Program-made: the position numbers and the translations under genes
The notes under the pieces: model-generated
Told to the model about the DNA's origin: nothing
The model's database searches: none
Seen by the model: the letters and a program-made list of their open reading frames with translations, nothing else
Part shown: positions 17,883-27,166 of the stretch, in pieces
Numbering within the stretch: the first letter of the stretch is position 1
Layout: the number at the start of each line of letters is the position of its first letter
DNA from: JAQBVV01 sp965249205
GTDB lineage: Bacteria > Acidobacteriota > Vicinamibacteria > Vicinamibacterales > UBA2999
Reading direction: 5' to 3'
Assembly (NCBI GenBank): GCA_965249205.1
Contig: CBDFLL010000003.1
Span: 1 to 64,000 of the forward strand
Length of the DNA: 64,000 bases

Positions 17883-19772
17883 ATGGCTACGGTGACGTCC
17901 GCCGCCCGATACCTGGCGCTGATCGTGGCGGCCACGGTCCTTGTGCTTGGAACATACACTGGCGCCCAGGAGGCCAAGACGTCCAACAAGCCCCCGCTAC
18001 ACGGCCAACACTGGGTCGCGATCACTGGGAAGCCGCTCGGTGCCACGGCCGGCGCGCTGATGTTTGCCCGCGGCGGCAACGCCGTCGACGCCGCGTGCGC
18101 CATGCTCGGCGCCGTCGCCACGATGTGGGACACGCTCAGCTGGGGCGGCGAAACACAGGCCCTCATTCACGACCCCCGCACCGGTCAGGTCAGGGCCATC
18201 AACGCGCTCGGCGTCGCGCCCACGGGCGCGACGCCAGAATTCTACCGGTCACACGGCATGCAGGAGCTGCCCGCCTTCGGACCACTCGCCGCCATCACGC
18301 CAGGGACACCCGGCGGACTCATGGTCATGCTCGCCGAGTTCGGCACGATGAGCCTCGAGGACGTGCTCGGGCCTGCCATGGAAATGGCCGCGGGCTATCC
18401 GATGGAACGGAACCTGACCAGCGCGATCGAGGCTCGCAAGAATCTTCTGAGGCAGTGGGACGCATCGCGACGCATCCTGCTGCCCCATGACGACCCGGAC
18501 GCGCCGGCGGCGTACGCGGCACCGTACCCCGGTGAAATCTTCAGGCAGCCGGAGCTGCTGGCAACGCTCGGCAAACTTGTTGAAGCCGAGCGCTCGGCGC
18601 GGGCGGCCGGCAAGACGCGGGAGCAGGCCATCATGGCGGCCTACGACCGCTTCTACCGAGGCGACATCGCCACGGAACTCGTGGCCGCCACACGCGCCGC
18701 GGGCGGCCTGTTCACGCTCGAGGACCTGGACCAGTGGACAGTCCATGTCGAGGACCCGGTCTCTACGCGCTACAAGGACATCGACGTGTACAAGCTCTCG
18801 TCGTGGGTGCAGGGTCCGGTAATGCTGCAAACGCTGAACATCCTCGAAGAGATCGATCTCGCGGGCATGGGCTACAACAGCGCGCAGTACATCCACGCCC
18901 TCTACCAGGCCATGAACCTGAGCTTCGCCGACCGGGACTTCTATTACGGCGACCCCTACTTCCCTCCGGCCGAGCCACTCGAGGGGTTGCTATCGAAAGC
19001 CTACGCGCGCGACCGCCGGGCGCAGATCGACTGGAAGCGTAACGACCCCCGTATACGGCCAGGCGATCCGTACCCGTATCAAGACCAGACGAATCCGTTC
19101 ACCGATCTTCTTGACGCCTGGCGCCCCCGCCTCCAGGCCGAGGTCGGTAATAGTGCAGAGCCCACAGCGGCCGACGACGCGTTTGTCGCCGGCACGACGT
19201 CGATCCAGGCCGCCGATGCGGACGGCTGGGTTGTATCGATCACGCCGAGCGGCGGCTGGGTGCCGGTGTTCATCGCCGGTGACACCGGCATCGGATTGTC
19301 ACAGCGAATGCAGGGTTTCAATCTGGACAGGAACGACAACCCGTTCAACGTGCTCGAGCCCGGCAAGCGGCCACGCGCCACGTTGAGCCCTGGGCTCGCG
19401 ATGCGCGACGGTGGACCCTACCTGTCGTTTGCCGCGCAGGGTGGCGACACGCAGGATCAGAACCTGCTGCAGCTGTTCCTGAACGTGGTCGAGTTCGGCA
19501 TGGACATCCAGCAGGCTGTCGAGGGGGCCAACATCAACAGCTATCAGATGCACGGATCGTTCGGTGGACGCCGCACAACCCAGCCTGGGCGGATCGTCGT
19601 CCGCAGCGACACGTCGGCGCAGGTCGTCGAGCAACTCAGGAACATGGACTACGCCGTGGAGGGCCGTCAGAAGACATCGGGGCCGATCAACGCCATCTTC
19701 TTCGATCAGGAACACGGCACGCTCTGGGGCGGTGCCAGCGATTTCGGTGACGACTACGGCATAGCCTGGTAA
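17883..19772 (+). CDS. Exported gamma-glutamyltransferase-family protein
   Basis: 629 residues with an N-terminal hydrophobic signal (residues 12-28). It matches the Ntn-hydrolase gamma-glutamyltransferase family: GNAVDAACAM near residue 65, AITPGTPGG near residue 140, and the self-cleavage/nucleophile threonine in VAGTTSIQAADADG (T438/T439), then SPGLAMRDGGPYLSFAAQGGD. In the classical enzyme the nucleophile context is TTH; here it is TTS, so the reaction could be hydrolysis of another gamma-glutamyl or amide substrate. It acts outside the cytoplasm. It ends convergently with the amidinohydrolase gene. Confidence 0.8.
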   Translation: MATVTSAARYLALIVAATVLVLGTYTGAQEAKTSNKPPLHGQHWVAITGKPLGATAGALMFARGGNAVDAACAMLGAVATMWDTLSWGGETQALIHDPRTGQVRAINALGVAPTGATPEFYRSHGMQELPAFGPLAAITPGTPGGLMVMLAEFGTMSLEDVLGPAMEMAAGYPMERNLTSAIEARKNLLRQWDASRRILLPHDDPDAPAAYAAPYPGEIFRQPELLATLGKLVEAERSARAAGKTREQAIMAAYDRFYRGDIATELVAATRAAGGLFTLEDLDQWTVHVEDPVSTRYKDIDVYKLSSWVQGPVMLQTLNILEEIDLAGMGYNSAQYIHALYQAMNLSFADRDFYYGDPYFPPAEPLEGLLSKAYARDRRAQIDWKRNDPRIRPGDPYPYQDQTNPFTDLLDAWRPRLQAEVGNSAEPTAADDAFVAGTTSIQAADADGWVVSITPSGGWVPVFIAGDTGIGLSQRMQGFNLDRNDNPFNVLEPGKRPRATLSPGLAMRDGGPYLSFAAQGGDTQDQNLLQLFLNVVEFGMDIQQAVEGANINSYQMHGSFGGRRTTQPGRIVVRSDTSAQVVEQLRNMDYAVEGRQKTSGPINAIFFDQEHGTLWGGASDFGDDYGIAW

Positions 19773-19811
19773 GCGCGATAGGGTGTGATCACCCAGAGAA
19801 CTGATCTCGAC

Positions 19812-20573
19812 CTAGAGTTGGAAGACCAGTGAGCAACAGGTCACTCCGCCTTCCGCCTTCTGCAATTCATCCACGTTTATCGATCGCACCCCAAGGCCTC
19901 GGCGTTCAATCCGCTCACGCGTCCGAGGAAAGGCCGTCGGGTACAGGACGTTGCCCCCAACCGCAAGGGCATTGGCGCCGGAGGGTTCCAGAGGATCGAT
20001 ATCCACCAGCGACAGGCCAGCGAAGATGTCAGCGGAGACCCACTCCCGATTGATCAGCAAGGTGTCAGGCGTCAACGCGGTGACCGCAGACTTCAGATGC
20101 AGGCACCCGCACACCGGCACCGCACGTACGGTGTAGCCGTCTGGTTCGACGATTCTGGCGAGTTGGTCAATGCCGGCGCCGTTTGTACGCACGGACGATC
20201 CCACAAACACCTGCCGGCCGATCACGAGGACGTCGCCGCCGTCGAGCGTGCCAGGATTGGTGATCTGCCGCAGAGCCTGGCCGTGGCATGCGAGCGACGC
20301 CTGGACGCCGGCCGTTTCAATCCGGCGGGACGCGGCGCCCGGCCGGCAGAGGATCGCACCCTCGTCGAGGATGACCGCGATGTCTTCCACGAACACTGCG
20401 TCCGGCATGTCCGGCCCGGAGTCGATCCGCCGCACCGTACATCCAGCCTCGACCAACGCCCACTCGTACGCCGCGTGCTGCTCGCGTGCGCGGTCGAGGT
20501 CGATCGGCACCCGACCCAGGTGCGTCAGCTCGCAGTCCTGCAACGCAGCACTGACCTCCCGCGTGATCGCCAT
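19812..20573 (-). CDS. Dimethylarginine dimethylaminohydrolase-like amidinohydrolase
   Basis: A 253-residue protein read from the ATG at 20573 (MAITREVSAALQDCE); an ATG two codons further upstream is also possible. Family marks are present: MPDAVFVEDIAV (substrate Asp/Glu), LDGGDVLVIG, GCLHLKSAVTAL with the catalytic His, and GGVTCCSL near the C terminus with the nucleophile Cys. DDAH enzymes convert methylated arginines to citrulline and dimethylamine; related amidinotransferase-fold enzymes use other guanidines, so the substrate is inferred only. No signal peptide, hence cytoplasmic. It is convergent with the gamma-glutamyltransferase gene. Confidence 0.85.
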   Translation of the reverse strand: MAITREVSAALQDCELTHLGRVPIDLDRAREQHAAYEWALVEAGCTVRRIDSGPDMPDAVFVEDIAVILDEGAILCRPGAASRRIETAGVQASLACHGQALRQITNPGTLDGGDVLVIGRQVFVGSSVRTNGAGIDQLARIVEPDGYTVRAVPVCGCLHLKSAVTALTPDTLLINREWVSADIFAGLSLVDIDPLEPSGANALAVGGNVLYPTAFPRTRERIERRGLGVRSINVDELQKAEGGVTCCSLVFQL

Positions 20574-20782
20574 CAGCATGCCCGTAGGGTACTAGCGGTC
20601 TGGTTTCGCACGTTGTCGCTGGACTCCTGAAGAGTCGGGCTAGAGATTGACAGTAGCTTGCCCATCACCGAGCATTGGCGTCTCGCTGGCGAATATGATG
20701 GACGCTATAGATCGCGGCAGCACGACATCAACAACGTTCTGATGCCAGTAGTCCGCAACTGACTCGAAGGCGACTGAGTAGC

Positions 20783-21190
20783 ATGACCACGATACGCCGT
20801 GTGCCGACGTCAACCCTCAGCGAAGCCTCCGCCCCAGACCGGGCCGCGGCGACGATCGTACGTGAGATCGGCGCCCGCCTGAACCCCGTCGCGCTCGGGG
20901 CCTCGCTGGCGATTGTGTCCGGGATGACGCTCCTGCTGGCGACCGATTTCCTCGTACTCAAAGGCGGATCGCAGGTCGGCGTTCACCTGGGTCTGCTGTC
21001 TCAGTATCTCCCCGGCTATCGGGTCACTCTGGCGGGCGGCCTAATCGGTGGCCTGTACGCCGCAACCATCGGATTCCTGCTCGGCTGGACCACCGCTGCG
21101 CTGCGAAACATGCTACTGAACGTGTACCTGAGACTGACGAAGCTCCGCGCAAACCTGTTCGACACCTCCTTCCTCGATCGGTTGGACTGA
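20783..21190 (+). CDS. Small membrane protein of unknown function
   Basis: 135 residues from ATG 20783 with two hydrophobic segments (about residues 38-55 and 82-100), separated by LLSQYLPGYRVTLAGG, which looks re-entrant. A similar arrangement is found in small bacterial membrane proteins encoded beside surface-polysaccharide genes. The gene is followed after 12 bp by the FAD-oxidoreductase remnant, consistent with a former operon. No charged catalytic motif is visible. Confidence 0.65.
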   Translation: MTTIRRVPTSTLSEASAPDRAAATIVREIGARLNPVALGASLAIVSGMTLLLATDFLVLKGGSQVGVHLGLLSQYLPGYRVTLAGGLIGGLYAATIGFLLGWTTAALRNMLLNVYLRLTKLRANLFDTSFLDRLD

Positions 21191-21202
21191 GCCAGGACCC
21201 GG

Positions 21203-21748
21203 TTGGCGCCACTCTCCGAGCGGAAGGTCGTCATCATCGGCGCTGGGCCTGCGGGGCTGACGGCAGCCTACCAGCTCTGCAAAGCTGGCGTGCAGTCGAT
21301 TGTACTCGAGAAGGACGCTGTGGTCGGCGGGCTATCGCGGACGGTCAAGCACGACGATTTCTACTTTGACATCGGTGGTCATCGGTTTTTCACGAAGGTC
21401 AAGGTCGTCGAAAACATGTGGCGTGAGGTCCTTGGTAAAGACTTCCTCCGGCGCCAGCGTCTCTCCCGCATCTACTATCGCAAAAAGTTCTTTTTCTATC
21501 CGCTCCGACCAGCGAACGCGCTCTCCAATCTCGGAATCTGGAATGCCGCCTGGATTCTCCTGAGCTATCTGTGGGCTCAGGCTTTTCCATCGAAGCCCGA
21601 AGACACATTCGAGCAATGGGTGAGCAACCGGTTCGGACGCCGGCTGTACCACATGTTTTTTAAGACCTACACGGAAAAGGTCTGGGGTACCCCCTGCCGC
21701 GAGATCACGTCCGAATGGGCAGCGCAACGCATCAAAGGACTGTCGCTC
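21203..21748 (+). pseudogene. Truncated FAD-dependent oxidoreductase (UDP-galactopyranose mutase-like)
   Basis: Translation from TTG 21203 begins with a Rossmann FAD motif (VVIIGAGPAGLTAAYQL) and continues with GGLSRTVKHDDFYFDIGGHRFFT, TFEQWVSNRFGRRLYHMFF and WGTPCREITSEWAAQRIKGLSLR. This is the N-terminal 180 or so residues of the NAD(P)/FAD amine-oxidoreductase-like proteins found in glycan loci (normally about 480-500 residues). At about 21748 the similarity ends abruptly against an SGNH hydrolase fragment in another frame, so a deletion joined two genes. Confidence 0.75.
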
Positions 21749-22398
21749 CGCCCATCACTGCCGATCAGTACGGCTTCATCAGCGATGAATACATCACGCC
21801 GGAGAAGCCACCGGACACGCTCCGTATTTTCCTGCTCGGCGGCTCGGGCATGATCGGTGCCGGTCAGGGACGGGGGTGCTATTGGGCGGTCCGGGAGTTT
21901 CCAGAAGGCATCTACGCGTACGACATCAGTATCGCCGGGGCGTTGAAAGCCTACCTTCAAGAGAAACTTCCGGGCAGAAGGATTCAGGTGGTCAATGCGG
22001 CCGTCTACACCTTTCAGCTCCACCAGTCGATGCTTCTGTATCTGGAAACGGTGTCAAGATTCCATCCAGACTATGTGATCAATATGGATGGTCACAACGA
22101 CCTGGGAGCCATCGCCTTCGGATCCCCGTGGGGGTTTACCGAGGCTCTGTGGCTCGATGAGTTTGTTCGGCTGAAGATGCAGACCGAGGCCCCGGTCAGG
22201 AGACTCAAGTGGGCTCAACTGATCGACTATCTGCAGGCGAGGTACCTCGCAACGCGGCTTCGACCGCCAGCCTGCATACAAGACTCCTACGACTACGCAC
22301 CGGAGGCCTACGGCCGCGCCAAGCCGAGTCTTCAGCAGTCATCCCAGGCGTTCCTCACGGTGCTCCATCAGTACATGAACATCCTGAAGGCCGACTGA
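21749..22398 (+). pseudogene. SGNH/GDSL hydrolase fragment, both ends missing
   Basis: The frame ending at 22398 reads YGFISDEYITPEKPPDTLRI, then IFLLGGSGMIG (nucleophile Ser in the GGS block), later NMDGHNDL (the block III GxND element). The block V Asp-x-x-His expected near the C terminus is missing, and no start codon or signal precedes the fragment. The 216 residues resemble exported SGNH hydrolases that de-acetylate surface polysaccharides. It abuts the oxidoreductase remnant on the left and a membrane-protein remnant on the right. Confidence 0.65.
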
Positions 22399-22564
22399 CG
22401 GCCTCGCCGAGAGTGCCGATGGCCAGCCCAATCATCAACAGAAAGACATGGCCTGTCATCAGGTTGAGAAGGCCCATGGACACTCGGACGAACAGGACCG
22501 CGCCGGTCAGGATGGTTGCAGCAAAGAGCGCGAGGACTGACCACGAGACCAAGCGTTTCTTCAT
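22399..22564 (-). pseudogene. N-terminal fragment of a small membrane protein
   Basis: From an ATG at 22564 on the minus strand the product starts MKKRLVSWSVLALFAATILT and holds two hydrophobic segments, ending at the SGNH-fragment junction after about 55 residues. The family is not recognised. Continuation past 22398 is not membrane-like, so the rest was probably lost in the deletion that made this junction. Confidence 0.35.
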
Positions 22565-22726
22565 AATCGGTGCGGCCATGGTCGACATCTTAGTCAACCG
22601 TCTGCCGGCGCGGAAGGCTGCTGCCGGGCAGGAAGGCGCGATGGTCGCCCCGTCGTAAGCGATCGCATCGGCCAGGACCGAGTGGTCACGAAGCTGGCGC
22701 TGCGGGAATGACTGGGCTTGCAGTCG

Positions 22727-22762
22727 TTGACATCTGATGCGCGATGCGTGATGCTCATCCCA
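22727..22762 (+). promoter_or_regulatory. Putative promoter of vapBC, leaderless start
   Basis: TTGACA at 22727-22732 is a perfect -35 box; 17 bases on is GATGCT, a poor -10. The start would fall about at the vapB ATG (22762), with no ribosome-binding site, suggesting a leaderless mRNA. The same TTGACATCTGAT sequence stands the same 35 bases before the start of the second vapB copy. Confidence 0.35.
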
Positions 22763-22989
22763 TGCGAACGACCCTGGACATCGATCCCGACGTGCTGCAG
22801 GCCGCGAAGGAACTCGCCGAGCACCGCGGCACGACCGCCGGAAAGGTCCTTTCGGAGCTGGCCCGCAAGGCTTTGGCACCGAAAACGCGAGCAGCTGTCC
22901 GCAATGGTGTCCCGCTGTTGCCACGCCGGCCGGCCGGCAGTCCCAGGCCCACGCTCACGTTGGTCAATCGCCTGCGGGACGAGCCGTGA
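22762..22989 (+). CDS. vapB: VapB-type antitoxin
   Basis: 75 residues from ATG 22762 (MRTTLDIDPDVLQAAKELAE). The N-terminal strand MRTTLDID followed by two helices is the ribbon-helix-helix DNA-binding fold of VapB antitoxins, and the Pro/Arg-rich tail (LPRRPAGSPRP) is the part that wraps around the toxin. The stop overlaps the vapC start by GTGA. VapB neutralises VapC and represses their shared promoter. Confidence 0.82.
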   Translation: MRTTLDIDPDVLQAAKELAEHRGTTAGKVLSELARKALAPKTRAAVRNGVPLLPRRPAGSPRPTLTLVNRLRDEP

Positions 22990-23438
22990 CCGCAACCAGC
23001 CGTCTTGCCCTGCTGGACGTCAATGTCCTGGTGGCGTTGTTTGACCCGGATCACGTCCACCATGATACGGCCCACGACTGGTTCGCCGACAACCGTGGAG
23101 GCGGTTGGGCGACGTGTCCACTTACGGAAAATGGTGTCGTTCGAGTTTTGTCGAACCTCAGATACTCACCGGCCGCGGAGCCGTCCTCACGGATCGTCGA
23201 GCGACTGCGTGGGGTGTGTGAAAGCGGCCACCACGTATTCTGGGCGGACGACGTATCGCTGCGAGATGTGAGCCGGTTTGTGGCGGGCGCGCCGATATCG
23301 CACCGGCAGGTGACCGACGCCTATCTGCTGGGCCTCGCGAAGCGGCACGGGGGCCGGCTGGCCACATTCGATCGCACCATCCCGCTTGAGGCAGTCCCTG
23401 GGGGCGTGGCCGACGACCTCATCGTCATTTCCGAATGA
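22986..23438 (+). CDS. vapC: VapC-type PIN-domain ribonuclease toxin
   Basis: 150 residues from GTG 22986. The PIN-domain acidic residues are visible: LLDVNVLVALF (first Asp), TENGVVRVL (Glu), TDAYLLGLA (Asp) and ATFDRTI (last Asp). VapC toxins cut tRNA or rRNA with Mg2+. The coding frame is intact and coupled by overlap to vapB, so this pair is probably functional. A damaged sister pair lies 3.4 kb downstream. Confidence 0.87.
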   Translation: MTATSRLALLDVNVLVALFDPDHVHHDTAHDWFADNRGGGWATCPLTENGVVRVLSNLRYSPAAEPSSRIVERLRGVCESGHHVFWADDVSLRDVSRFVAGAPISHRQVTDAYLLGLAKRHGGRLATFDRTIPLEAVPGGVADDLIVISE

Positions 23439-24700
23439 AGGCAGTGTGTAGTGCGTACCCGTCGATGCCGCCCGTGCCAACGCACGCGACCTCGTCGTCG
23501 CCATTGAACCGCAGAATCACGAGGAGAAACCATCCCCCATGCGAAATACTCCATCCTCTTCTTCAAGAGAACATAGCGAGTCGTGCACGCATGTGTTCCA
23601 ATTTCTTCGCCGTCGGCACCCACTCGTGCTGATCGGGAAGGTTTCTCAGGCGCGTCAGCATGTCGTCCAACATGCGCGACGCCGCCTCTCCCCCGATCAG
23701 ATCAACGATACGGTTGGCTTCAGTGGCGACCGCGTCGGGGCTCTCAAACGGTGCCACACCGGGACGTGGTGCGGCGAGGAGACCGTCAGTCTCGTGATTA
23801 AGGCTAGCGAGTACCGGCTCCCAATTGGGCCCCCGCCCTTCCAACTCGCCCCGACACAGGGAGATCAGAAAGTCATAGTTGGCGAGATTTGAGAACTTGG
23901 GGTAATCGCGTAGCAACACATCACGCTGTCGGCGAAAGTAGTCCAGGACGTAACGCAGCTGGCTGGTCGGCAACGTGTACAGCGTGACGTTGTGTGGGTG
24001 AATGCAGGTGTTGATGTGGAGATAGAGATGTCGGTCCTGCGCAAAACGAAAAATCTCCGGTAGCTCGAACCAGTTCTTGCGATGCTCGGTGACGTTGAGC
24101 ATCACGGCAACGCCGCGACGCTTACGCAAATCCAGGAAGTAGTCCATGTTCTGGAGGAATAGGGGCTGGCGCATACCGGAGCGCACTTCCGCGTGAAGCT
24201 CGTCGCTGACCGCATCCATCGAGACGGCGATGGTCTTGAAGTTCAGCTCTTCAAGGAAGACTCTCGCACGCCGCGTCACGGAGACACCGTTGGTGTTGAC
24301 GTAGATCGTGCACTTGGCGCTGGTGCGCCGAATGATCTCGAGGATCTCCGTATGGGCTCTCACCAAGAAGGGCTCCCCGCCGTAGAACTCGACGTGGTCG
24401 ACATGGGGGATGATGGCTTCCATGTCCTTGAAGAAACGCGGACCGAAGCGACTCGGCGGATTGGGCAGCTTATCGCGCTCCTTGCGAATACGTGAAGCGG
24501 TCTGCCCATCGCACATGATACAGGCGAGGTTGCAAGCGTTGTGCAGGCGGAAGATCAGCAGTTTGGGGTACAGCGGCTGACGGTCGTCGCCCGCCCACCG
24601 GTCGAATTGCTCGGTGGCGAACACATGGCTCCCCGGTCCGGCCTGGCATTGCCGTACGCAGTGTGGGCAGTTCCGTTCATCGAACATGTAATTGGCAAAA

Positions 24701-26080
24701 GGATGTGTCCCGAGTGTTGTAGAAAAACGTTTTGGCGCGACGCTCCTGCTGACTGGTTGACGACTCTACCGCGTTACGCGGCCTGACACCACTGCTCCTG
24801 CGCTAGGAAGCCCGCGAGGTCCTGATGGCCATCGATCTTCCGGAACAGGATCTGCCCCGCGGCGACGAGGCCGAAGAGCACGGTGAGCGCAGCGGCTTCC
24901 GTGCTGAAGGACGCCTGGGTCTTCGTACGGCGGCGGAACTCGCGATTGAGATTCTCCAAGGCGTTCGTCGTCCGCAAGGATTTCCACATGGCCGTTGGGA
25001 AGGTGTAAAACGTAAGCAGGTCCAGCCCGGCTTCTTCCAGCGACCGCGCAACCGGTGGGCACAACGGCGTCCACTTCTTCAGGAAGACGTCGTAGGCCGC
25101 GCGGGCGGCCAGGCCGTCCGTCGCGTAGAGGAGGCGATGGTAATCCCGGCGAAGTTCGGGCCGCGCATGCACCGGACAGGCGTCGTCGAGATTGCGCCCC
25201 TTATGCGCCGTACAACGCTGCACGCGGACCGTCGGCCACGCCTCCAGCGCCTTCTTGAGCCCCGCATGCCCATCGGTCACGACCAGCACCGGCGCCGGCA
25301 GCCCACGTCGCTGCAGATCGGTGAGCAGGCCACCCCACGACGCCGTGGCTTCCGCCGCGGCCAGCTGCAGCGCCACGAGCTGTTTCTGGCCGGTGGGCGT
25401 GACGCCGAGCGCCGCCAAGATCGGCACGACCACCACGCGGCCGGCGAGCCGGACCCGCAGATGGATCCCATCCAGGAACACCACCGCGTAGCGCTCGTCG
25501 GCCAAGGACCGTTGCTGCCACACCGCGAACTGCTGCTTCACCCGCGCCACCACGCGCGAGACGGCGCTCTTCGACAGCGGCGCCTCTCCCAAGAGCGGCT
25601 GGAGCGCCCGGCGGATGCGGCGGCTATTGACCCCGCCGAAATAGCACCCGAGGAGCGCGTCGTCGACCTCGCGGGTCCGTCGCGCATAGCGCGGCAACAC
25701 CGTGCTCTGAAACTCCGTGGACGGCCCCGCCGGGTCCCGGAGGCGGGCGCGGGGCACCGTCAGGGTTCGCGTCCCCTCGCGCGTCGTCACCGTCCGGTCG
25801 ACGGTGCCGTGTCGATACCCACGCCGACCGGTCGTGCGTTCGTGCGCATCGGCCCCGAGCGCGGCGAGCAGCTCCTCCTCGAGGACGGCCTCGATGGCGC
25901 GCCGCACGCCGGCGCGCAGCGTGGCCTGGAGATCCTGACGAAATTGAAGAACAGGCGAAAGGGCTATGGTACTGTCCTGCATGGCGTAGTCCTCCGTCGC
26001 CGTTACAAGCGGCGATCTGCTGGTTGAAGTCAGCTGGAGGTTACGCCATCTTTAATTTCTACAGGACTCGGGACGGATCC
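24701..26080 (-). mobile_element. IS256-family insertion sequence
   Basis: A 1,380-bp element flanked by a perfect 8-bp duplication TGGCAAAA at 24693-24700 and 26081-26088, the size usual for IS256. Inverted ends match as GGAT, then GTCCCGAGT, TGTAGAAA and TGGCG. It carries one intact transposase gene and splits the radical SAM gene. The clean target duplication implies recent insertion. Confidence 0.92.
24774..25982 (-). CDS. IS256-family transposase
   Basis: 402 residues, the normal length of the family. The DDE residues sit in VVFLDGIHLRVRL (Asp), VTDGHAGLKKAL (Asp) and TNALENLNREFRRRTK (Glu), the last being the hallmark IS256 motif. RRGYRHGTVDRTV at the N terminus is also typical. It is intact and read in the same direction as the gene it interrupts. 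Confidence 0.95.
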   Translation of the reverse strand: MQDSTIALSPVLQFRQDLQATLRAGVRRAIEAVLEEELLAALGADAHERTTGRRGYRHGTVDRTVTTREGTRTLTVPRARLRDPAGPSTEFQSTVLPRYARRTREVDDALLGCYFGGVNSRRIRRALQPLLGEAPLSKSAVSRVVARVKQQFAVWQQRSLADERYAVVFLDGIHLRVRLAGRVVVVPILAALGVTPTGQKQLVALQLAAAEATASWGGLLTDLQRRGLPAPVLVVTDGHAGLKKALEAWPTVRVQRCTAHKGRNLDDACPVHARPELRRDYHRLLYATDGLAARAAYDVFLKKWTPLCPPVARSLEEAGLDLLTFYTFPTAMWKSLRTTNALENLNREFRRRTKTQASFSTEAAALTVLFGLVAAGQILFRKIDGHQDLAGFLAQEQWCQAA

Positions 26081-26411
26081 TGGCAAAATCTTCTCGAAAC
26101 CTGCGGTAGACTGCACCGCGCCAGACATCGAGTACGGATACGTCCTCGGAGACTTGCGCGATCGCCGTATGCGAATGGTTGCAAAGCCTTACGGCACCAG
26201 TGGCGTCGAAGTCCATACTCAGAAACGGCGCGTAGCACACGGCTTGAAGAGTGCGCTTCCGGATGTGCTTTCTGGACTCGTTGTACGCTTTGGTGGTCTG
26301 GTGCAGGACCTCCCCAGAGCGCGTGGTGATGTGAGTGGGAAGGGACGCATTCCGGCGTAGGAACACCCGGCTCCGCACAAAGACCTCTCTTAGCGATGGC
26401 ATCGCCCGCAC

Positions 26412-26797
26412 CTATCGGACATGACTTCCCCGTAGAGTTTGCACTAAACGACAGCCTGGCGGGTATCCATTCAGGTTCTAGCAACGGTCTCCGCCCAGAG
26501 CCGGCCACGTGCTCACGGCACACCGGCGCCACATTTTCGCACCGCTCCGGCTTCGTGACACCCTCTCTCTGATCGATTCGCACCCTTGGGCCTGGCATCG
26601 ACCGTCGCGACTCCCTGAGCGATAGGAGCCTTCGGCGCTTGTGGTTGGCTATGATGTTCGCAATGTCGGCGGTTAAGAGTCGTTGGGCTTCCCGGCCCGT
26701 TCTCGGCCCCTCGTGGCAACCATCGTAAGAGGTGGATGCGAACACGCCGGATGCGGCGTCCGTTGACATCTGATACGCGATGTACGATGTTCACTCT
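26412..26797. other. Non-coding gap between the radical SAM gene and vapB2
   Basis: 386 bp without a supported gene; reading frames here lack a start signal and family features. It presumably holds the promoter of the radical SAM gene (leftward). The only recognisable element is TTGACA at 26763-26768, the -35 of the second vapB, which again lies 35 bases before the ATG. Confidence 0.5.
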
Positions 26798-27166
26798 ATG
26801 CGGACGACTCTTGGCATCGACCCCGACGTGCTCCACGCGGCCAAGGAACTCGCCGAACATCGCGGCACAACGGCTGGAAAGGTCCTGTCGGAGCTTGCCC
26901 GAAAGGCGCTCGCACCGAAGACCCGCGTGGCTGTCCGCAACGGCATTCGCCCGTTGCCACGTCGCCAAGCCGGTAGCCCAGGGCCCACAATCGCGCTGGT
27001 CAAATCGCCTTGGAGACGAGCCATGAGCACGCGGAGCCGTCCTGCCCCGCTGGTGCTCGGCCTCGCGAAACGGTACGGCGGCCAGCTGGCCACCTTCGAT
27101 CGCACGATCCCTCTTGAGGCCGTGCACGGCGCCGTGGGCGACGATGCCATCGTCGTTTCCGAATGA
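26798..27166 (+). pseudogene. Second vapBC copy: vapB fused to a vapC tail
   Basis: From ATG 26798 the first 70 codons are a close paralogue of VapB (MRTTLGIDPDVLHAAKELAE). The frame then runs through what was the vapB stop region and jumps into the VapC C terminus (LGLAKRYGGQLATFDRTIPL), losing about 100 residues of the toxin with the first Asp and the Glu. The result is a 122-codon fusion unlikely to be toxic. It might still act as an antitoxin or repressor for the intact pair. The stop overlaps the next start as ATGA. Confidence 0.75.

Larger units (their letters stand above)
23563..26411 (-). pseudogene. Radical SAM/SPASM-like gene interrupted by an IS256-family element
   Basis: On the minus strand the ATG at 26411 begins MRAMPSLREVFVRSRVFLRR and runs to REDFA; the rest (NYMFDERNCPHCVRQC onward) lies beyond the IS. 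Removing the IS and one copy of the 8-bp TGGCAAAA repeat restores a continuous 486-residue frame. The 4Fe-4S/SAM motif is CNLACIMC (CxxxCxxC); further cysteines in VCYAPF, RLCNHSH and CPHCVRQC suggest auxiliary clusters. GGEPF and NTNGV are also typical. Such enzymes modify peptides or make cofactors; no precursor peptide gene was recognised nearby. As found, the protein is cut. Confidence 0.87.
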
